DNA of 64,000 nt from Deinococcus puniceus (GTDB taxonomy: Bacteria; Deinococcota; Deinococci; Deinococcales; Deinococcaceae): the NCBI RefSeq assembly GCF_001644565.1, contig NZ_CP011387.1, positions 1,596,501 through 1,660,500 of the forward strand. The letters run 5' to 3'. This document shows positions 59,411 through 64,000 of this stretch, one piece after another. How positions within the stretch are numbered: the stretch's first letter is position 1; every line of letters starts with the position of its first letter. Below the pieces are notes generated by a model that was not told the DNA's origin, ran no database searches, and saw only the letters and a list, made by a program, of their open reading frames with translations. The translations under genes were made by a program, and so were the position numbers.

Positions 59411-60286
59411 ATGCGTTTATCCTCCCCTGCCGCCCGCGCTCCGGGTCTGCTGTTGTTGCCTGCCCTGCTGCTGTCTACCGCGCTCCTGTCAACACAGGGT
59501 GCCGCCCAGACTGCTCCTGCTCAGCCCGCGCCTGCACAGCCAGCAACGCCCGCGCCTGTCACGGCTCCTGCCGCGCCTGCCCGCACTCCCTTGCCCGGCG
59601 CACCCTCGGCAGCCACCGCCCGCGCCGTGAGTGCCATCGCGGTAGAGGTTGGGGGCGTCATCAAGGGCCAGATCATCTCATGCCCCGCTGCCCTAAAACT
59701 GAGCGTGCGGGCCGTGTGCTTGTACTCCAAAAACACCCCGGCCAGCCTGCGCCCCCTGATTCGCGGCAAGCTGGCGGGCCGGGCGCTGGGCGACTGGAAG
59801 ACCACTGGCACCAGCAGCACACTGTTGGCATCGGAAACCGTGAATGGGCCTGTGGGCGCGTTCGTGTTGCTGCGGGGGCTGTCGGCCACCGAATCGCTGG
59901 TCGCCATTGACGCCGTGACTGCCGCCGCCACGACCGCTGCCCGCCCCGCCACCCCCGCCGGAGCGGTCAAGGGTCAGCCGTATGTGCTGGGCCGCGACCT
60001 GATCGGCGTGGTGAATGTGACGGCGCTGGGAGGCAACCGCTACCGCCTGAACGCAGGAGATACCGCATTGACCGTGACGGTGGGAGCCAAAGCTGCCCAA
60101 CTGAGCGGCGGGCAGACGACGGCGGGCAACGTGGAACTGCCCTTCGCGCCCGCCACAGACGGGAAAAACCTGATCTTCCCATTGCTGGGCCTGCGCTCGC
60201 TGGGCTGCACGGTCACGCCTGCCGGAGCGACGGTGACGGTGGCCTGCGGGCAGAGCAGCATCGGCCTGCGCCCCATCGTGTTCTAA
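59411..60286 (+). CDS. Secreted protein of unknown function with Pro/Ala linker
   Basis: 291 residues. Signal peptide MRLSSPAARAPGLLLLPALL, cleavage near GAAQ, then a Pro/Ala/Gln linker (AQPAPAQPATPAPVTAP). Two beta-rich parts follow: VEVGGVIKGQIISCPAALKL and, from about residue 195, KGQPYVLGRDLIGVVNVTAL to LRSLGCTVTPAGATVTVACG, which resembles a copper-amine-oxidase-N-like or stalk domain. Six cysteines could form disulphides. The start follows TAGCAT by seven bases. Function unknown. Confidence 0.7.
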   Translation: MRLSSPAARAPGLLLLPALLLSTALLSTQGAAQTAPAQPAPAQPATPAPVTAPAAPARTPLPGAPSAATARAVSAIAVEVGGVIKGQIISCPAALKLSVRAVCLYSKNTPASLRPLIRGKLAGRALGDWKTTGTSSTLLASETVNGPVGAFVLLRGLSATESLVAIDAVTAAATTAARPATPAGAVKGQPYVLGRDLIGVVNVTALGGNRYRLNAGDTALTVTVGAKAAQLSGGQTTAGNVELPFAPATDGKNLIFPLLGLRSLGCTVTPAGATVTVACGQSSIGLRPIVF

Positions 60287-60464
60287 AAACTTAGGCCAGC
60301 ACACCTCTTCCCGCCGCAGCTTTGGGTCAACCGAACCCGCAAGCTCATGTGGCGGGTTTAGGCTGTCATACGGAACTCGGGCAGATGCAGGGCCGAAACG
60401 ACGCCTTCTAGGGGTATGGGCGGGAACAGAATTGATCTGGAACCACGACATCAAAGGGAACCCT

Positions 60465-61043
60465 ATGACCCAGACCGTCCATGCCATGATTCCTGAACCG
60501 CACTTGGCTCAGCTTCTGTTCGCCAACCCACGCCTCGCGCCCCTCTGGGCCTTCATCCGCATTTATGTGGGCTACGCCTGGCTGGTCGCGGGCTGGGGCA
60601 AAGTGACCAATCCAGCAGGCGTCTGGGTCGGCGAAAAGGCGGGTACAGCCGTCACCGGCTACCTCACTGGCGCACTCGCCAAAACCACAGGCGATCACCC
60701 AGACGTTTCGGGCTGGTACGGATGGTTTATTCAAAACGTGGCGCTGCCCAACGCCGCCGTCTTTTCATATCTGGTGGCTTACGGAGAAGTGCTGGTGGGC
60801 ATCGCCCTGATTCTGGGCCTGTTGACCGGTTTGGCGGCCTTCTTCGGCGGCTTTATGAATGTCAGTTACCTGCTGGCCGGAACCCTTAGTACCAATCCGC
60901 TGCTCTTTATTCTGGCAACGTGGCTGGTCTTGGGCTGGCGAGTGGCTGGATACTGGGGTCTAGACCGTTGGGTGCTGCCCAAGTTGGGGGTCAGTGTTAC
61001 GAATACCGACAAGACTGGCAGAACGCGAACAAAGGCCACTTAG
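60465..61043 (+). CDS. DoxX-family membrane protein
   Basis: 192 residues with about five hydrophobic segments. PLWAFIRIYVGYAWLVAGWG, FSYLVAYGEVLVGIALILGL, AAFFGGFMNVSYLLAGTLST and LLFILATWLVLGWRVAGYWG match DoxX/DoxD-type proteins, including the thiosulfate:quinone oxidoreductase small-subunit group. AAAGGGAACCC before the ATG acts as a binding site. No sulphur-oxidation genes are adjacent, so the specific role is open. An intrinsic terminator lies 25 bases downstream. Confidence 0.85.
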   Translation: MTQTVHAMIPEPHLAQLLFANPRLAPLWAFIRIYVGYAWLVAGWGKVTNPAGVWVGEKAGTAVTGYLTGALAKTTGDHPDVSGWYGWFIQNVALPNAAVFSYLVAYGEVLVGIALILGLLTGLAAFFGGFMNVSYLLAGTLSTNPLLFILATWLVLGWRVAGYWGLDRWVLPKLGVSVTNTDKTGRTRTKAT

Positions 61044-61067
61044 CCGCTCAAATTTAAGGGAAACAAG

Positions 61068-61102
61068 GGGTCAACTTTAGTGGGAGGGTTGACTCGTTTT
61101 TC
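61068..61102 (+). terminator. Intrinsic terminator after the DoxX gene
   Basis: GGGTCAAC and GTTGACTC (one G-T pair) form an 8-bp stem followed by GTTTTTC. Confidence 0.65.
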
Positions 61103-61129
61103 ATTGCTGAGAACAGTCAATACCGACGC

Positions 61130-61250
61130 CGCTTAGAGCAGTTCCCCGAATTACGCCACCGAGAAAAGAGACTTTCGGTGGCTCCATTCTCCCTCCTGCT
61201 CGGTAAAGTTCACTCGCTTCGCTCGGTCACTATGATGACAAATGCTGTAA
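61130..61250 (-). repeat. Structured dispersed repeat, family B copy 5
   Basis: Minus strand: TTACAGCATTT, hairpin 1 (GTCAT/GTGAC with a G-T pair), CGAGCGAAGCGAGTGAA, GAGAATGGA, hairpin 2 (8-bp perfect stem GCCACCGA/TCGGTGGC, 61155-61182), GTAATTCGGGGAACTGCTC. Compared with copy 3 the outer A-T pair of hairpin 2 is G-C here, a compensating change. Confidence 0.75.
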
Positions 61251-61429
61251 GGTGGGTACCCCAGCACCCAAATCGTGCGTGCCTAGATCGCATGGACTCC
61301 ACCTGATCCAAGAATAAGAAGAGTTCTGAACGTATATTCTCGCTCTCTTCACCTGTAGGAAAGGAGCGATGCGCCAGCAGCGAGGTGAGGGAGCCATCCC
61401 GTGCAGTGTCACGCGATCATTTTAATTTC

Positions 61430-61445
61430 GTATAGGAGCCTATAC
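61430..61445. promoter_or_regulatory. Palindrome of unknown role
   Basis: GTATAGG-AG-CCTATAC, 7-bp half sites. It sits 60 bases past the GGDEF stop codon inside an otherwise featureless, AT-richer stretch (61251-61504), where I see no gene. Confidence 0.35.
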
Positions 61446-61504
61446 TGCGCGGCAAACAGGCCCAAATCTATGCTGGGTCACGCTTGCGGCTAAAGAGTGT
61501 GAAC

Positions 61505-62977
61505 TCAGCAGACGGAATCGCGTTCGGGGTCGTAGATCAAGTTGATGTGCGGCGTACCACGGGAGCTGTCGCGGGGCAGGTCATGGCGCAATCTGTTGCC
61601 CCCAGCGCGTTTGGCGGCGTACATCAGCTGGTCAGCCCGGTCTAGGGCCACGTCCAAGGTGTCGCCGGGCACCAGTGTCATCCCGATGCTGACTGTGACG
61701 GGCCGGGTCGTCCACGCGTGATTTTGCACGGCCAATCGGAAGCCCTCCAAGGTGGGCACGAGGCTCGGCTGACCCGCACAGCGCACCAGCACAAATTCTT
61801 CTCCTCCGTAGCGGGCCACCAGATCACCTGGCAGGGCATGGGCCTTGAGAAGAGCAGCGATTTCGCGCAAGACGGTATCTCCGGTGGCGTGGCCGTGCGT
61901 GTCGTTCACCCGTTTAAAGCGGTCTACGTCGATCATGGCTGCCTGAGCAGGAGCCTGGGCTGTTCCATTCGTCAAGCGCCGCGCCCCCTCGGTCATCAGG
62001 TGTTGGCGGTTGTGCAGGCCGGTCAGCAGGTCGGTTACGCTGCGGCGTTCAGCTTCGGCGTGCTGGGCTTCAGCCTGGGCCAACGAGGCTTCGAGTTCGG
62101 CCAACCGTTGGGCCTGCCGTGCATTGGCCTGCCCGATCATGGCAAGCGCCAGGGTGGCCGGGTCAACGGCCTGAAGCCCAGCGGTCTGCTCGCGTGCAGT
62201 GTCGTCCCAGTCACCCTGATCCTGCGCCCAGCGCACCCGGCTCAGCTCTTGGGTCAGCAGTACACTGGCGCGGGCACGCTCGACTTCCGCCTCTATATCC
62301 TGAGACTGCGGAAGCTGATCGAGGTCGTTAAAGTGCGCCTGGGCCGCTCCCAGTTGGCCCTGCTGCACCTTGAGGACGACCAACTGCGCCAGCGCCAGAA
62401 TATGCAGCACCGCGTAGCCATCTTGGCCGCGCTGCACGGCACGGGCATAGTGCTGTTCTGCCCGGCCAAATTCGCCGCGCCGCTGGTACACCATCCCCAG
62501 ATTCAGGTACGCCACGCCAGTCTGCTCGGACTGGCCGCAGTCCTCGAACAACTCCAGCGACTCCTGCAACAGGGGCAGTGCTTCTCCCACATTGAAATCC
62601 AGGAGCGCGAGGGCCAGATCGTGCTTGGCATGGGCCAGCTCCACAAGGTCGCCGCAGCCCGTTGCTACCGCCAATTGCTCGTGGTACAGGGCGTGCGCCG
62701 CGCTGAAATCCAGACGCGCCATCATCAGGCCTGCCCGGATATTCAGGGCACGCGAACGCCAGACATCGGGCGCAGTCAACTCGGACAGCGCGGCGTTCAC
62801 ATGCTCAAAGGCGGAAGTGTAGGCTCCAGTGCGCCAATCGAGGTATGCCAGCATGACGTCGCGCACAGGTGAGGGCGGCGAGGCCTGCGCCCATTGCCGC
62901 GCACTGGTGGGGTTCAGCTCGCGGTCAGCCCACGCCCGCCCAGAGGCAGTGAGTGTGGTGGGCAGAGGGTGCGGCAT
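61505..62977 (-). CDS. TPR-containing diguanylate cyclase (GGDEF)
   Basis: 490 residues. The N-terminal ~300 residues are tetratricopeptide-like helices (MMARLDFSAAHALYHEQLAV, TGVAYLNLGMVYQRRGEFGR, AEQHYARAVQRGQ), followed by a short coiled coil and the GGDEF domain: DLLTGLHNRQHLMTEGARRL, MIDVDRFKRVNDTHGHATGD and LVARYGGEEFVLV (GGEEF active site). The inhibitory I-site RxxD is not visible at its usual place. No membrane span, so cytoplasmic. It should make cyclic di-GMP, with the TPR part sensing a protein partner. TATGCT six bases before the ATG indicates a leaderless transcript. Confidence 0.92.
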   Translation of the reverse strand: MPHPLPTTLTASGRAWADRELNPTSARQWAQASPPSPVRDVMLAYLDWRTGAYTSAFEHVNAALSELTAPDVWRSRALNIRAGLMMARLDFSAAHALYHEQLAVATGCGDLVELAHAKHDLALALLDFNVGEALPLLQESLELFEDCGQSEQTGVAYLNLGMVYQRRGEFGRAEQHYARAVQRGQDGYAVLHILALAQLVVLKVQQGQLGAAQAHFNDLDQLPQSQDIEAEVERARASVLLTQELSRVRWAQDQGDWDDTAREQTAGLQAVDPATLALAMIGQANARQAQRLAELEASLAQAEAQHAEAERRSVTDLLTGLHNRQHLMTEGARRLTNGTAQAPAQAAMIDVDRFKRVNDTHGHATGDTVLREIAALLKAHALPGDLVARYGGEEFVLVRCAGQPSLVPTLEGFRLAVQNHAWTTRPVTVSIGMTLVPGDTLDVALDRADQLMYAAKRAGGNRLRHDLPRDSSRGTPHINLIYDPERDSVC

Positions 62978-62983
62978 CTCAAT

Positions 62984-62989
62984 AGCATA
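62984..62989 (-). promoter_or_regulatory. Leaderless-type -10 box
   Basis: TATGCT, six bases before the ATG at 62977. Confidence 0.55.
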
Positions 62990-63089
62990 GGCAACTTTAA
63001 GGCTCTACAATGAGATTTTTTCAGCATCTTAAGACACCTAACGGCTACTAAAGGGAAGATGGGAGGGAATGAAGGCACAAAAAATCGTT

Positions 63090-64000
63090 TCAGTGGGCAA
63101 ACACGTCTAGACCAGCCAAGACCACGCTACTGTGGGCCTCGACGGTCAGGCTGTGGTCACGGTTATAGCCGCCCGCCATCAGGGTCACCACGGGGATTCC
63201 CGCCGTCCGCGCCCAAGTCAGCACCGTGTGGTTGCGCTCGTACACCCCGTCCAACGTGAGGGCAAAGCGCCCGAAGCGGTCTCCGGCCAGCACATCGGCC
63301 CCCGCTAAGTACAGCAGCAGATCGGGCCGGAAGGCTTGCAGGGCTGGCAGCGCCGATTCCCGCAACACCGACAAGTATTCGCTGTCTGTGACGCCATCGG
63401 GCAGGCCCAGATCGAGACTGCTGCGCTCCTTTCGAAAGGGGTAGTTGCGCTCGCCGTGAATGCTGAGGGTAAAGGCGCGTGCCTCGGCCCCCAGCAGCGC
63501 CGCCGTGCCGTTGCCCTGATGCACGTCCAGATCAAGGATCGCCACGCGCCGCGCCAGCCCTTCATCCAGCGCGATCCGGGTCAGGATAGCCGCGTCGTTG
63601 ACCAGACAAAAGCCCTCGGCACTGGCCGCGAACGCATGATGCGTGCCACCCGCGAGGTTCGCGCCCCAGCCCACCGCCAATGCGTCGTGCAGCGCCGCCA
63701 GAGACCCGCCCGCCGCCCGCCGCGCCCGCTCCACCACACCCAAACTCCACGGCAACCCAAAGGCGCGTTCTTCGGCAGCCGTCACCTCGCCACGCCGCCA
63801 GCGTCTCAGCCAGACCGGGTCGTGTACGCGGGCGGCGTCGGCCCAGCGGAGGTTGGGGGTGTCCAGCACGGGCAGCAGGCCAGCTAAGCGGTCACGGACT
63901 CCGGCGTACTTGTAGGCGGGAAAGCGGTGACCTTCGGGCAGGGGGAAGGTGTAGGCGGCGGGCGTGTAGGCGCGGAAGGGGTGGGAGAAGGTGGGCGGCG
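63090..64000 (-). CDS. Histone deacetylase-family amidohydrolase (5' end beyond window)
   Basis: About 303 visible residues; the frame stays open to the window edge and no ATG is seen there, so the start lies beyond. The upstream part reads [20 protein letters not shown], the usual N-terminus of bacterial HDAC-like proteins. [20 protein letters not shown] (catalytic His pair), [20 protein letters not shown] (zinc Asp and His) and [20 protein letters not shown] (second zinc Asp) are intact. Bacterial members deacetylate small molecules such as acetoin-related or polyamine substrates; the substrate is not known. Ends 112 bases before the GGDEF promoter region on the same strand. Confidence 0.9.
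   Translation of the reverse strand, partial: PPTFSHPFRAYTPAAYTFPLPEGHRFPAYKYAGVRDRLAGLLPVLDTPNLRWADAARVHDPVWLRRWRRGEVTAAEERAFGLPWSLGVVERARRAAGGSLAALHDALAVGWGANLAGGTHHAFAASAEGFCLVNDAAILTRIALDEGLARRVAILDLDVHQGNGTAALLGAEARAFTLSIHGERNYPFRKERSSLDLGLPDGVTDSEYLSVLRESALPALQAFRPDLLLYLAGADVLAGDRFGRFALTLDGVYERNHTVLTWARTAGIPVVTLMAGGYNRDHSLTVEAHSSVVLAGLDVFAH

Noticed and set aside
61230..61412. 60-residue minus-strand frame in the gap before the GGDEF stop
   Set aside because: No binding site, no motif, and it partly overlaps the family B repeat.

Overview
This window is high-GC chromosomal DNA from a bacterium of the genus Deinococcus or a very close relative. The evidence is the gene content: lysine-pathway genes lysY/lysZ of the LysW-linked type known from Deinococcus-Thermus, a sigma/archaic-type chaperone-usher operon, a FemAB-type peptidoglycan bridge enzyme, and many dispersed small non-coding repeats. 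At least 17 start codons sit 5-7 bases after a TANNNT box, the arrangement described for leaderless mRNAs in Deinococcus. I saw no rRNA, tRNA, CRISPR array, transposase or prophage.

Layout. 1-1000: end of uvrC, a frameshifted GNAT remnant, and a small minus-strand gene. 1.1-5.5 kb: secreted protein, PAP2 phosphatase, aspartate kinase. 5.7-8.7 kb: copper cluster (DUF2946, YcnI, CopC, CopD) divergent from a YceI-family protein. 8.8-15.8 kb: SARP-like regulator divergent from a pilin/minor pilin/chaperone/usher operon, with another small subunit-like gene convergent on the usher. 16-19 kb: secreted protein and sucCD. 19-29 kb: M24 peptidase, LysM-RlpA protein, YbjN protein, oligoendopeptidase F, an unknown helical protein with a TrmH-type methyltransferase, a zinc-ribbon-like gene broken by a stop codon, YchJ-type protein, dehydrogenase and SPFH protein. 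29-40 kb: beta-HAD dehydrogenase/DegV pair, then an amino-sugar neighbourhood (GNAT, GH3 NagZ-type, NanE, orphan sugar-binding protein, GH20, Nudix). 40-44.3 kb: lysY, receiver protein, DinB/YjjX/GNAT/DUF1294 genes and lysZ. 44.7-50.2 kb: HtrA-type protease and an oligopeptide ABC operon. 50.3-57 kb: fatty-oxidation fusion protein, quinone reductase, membrane protein, FemAB, parvulin-type isomerase. 57-64 kb: intradiol dioxygenase, HNH protein, nucleotidyltransferase, secreted protein, DoxX, TPR-GGDEF protein and the 3' part of a histone-deacetylase-family gene.

The most unusual signal is outside the genes. Five intergenic copies of one repeat family keep fixed flanking words around two hairpins whose stem sequences differ between copies but stay base-paired. 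One copy sits inside a copy of a second repeat family, and another supplies the likely start codon of a downstream gene. Other points of interest are a 12-codon upstream ORF whose stop overlaps the SARP regulator start, repeated TTTAACG boxes in the regulator-pilus intergenic region, and two decayed genes.

All product names come from reading translated motifs by eye; no database search was run.
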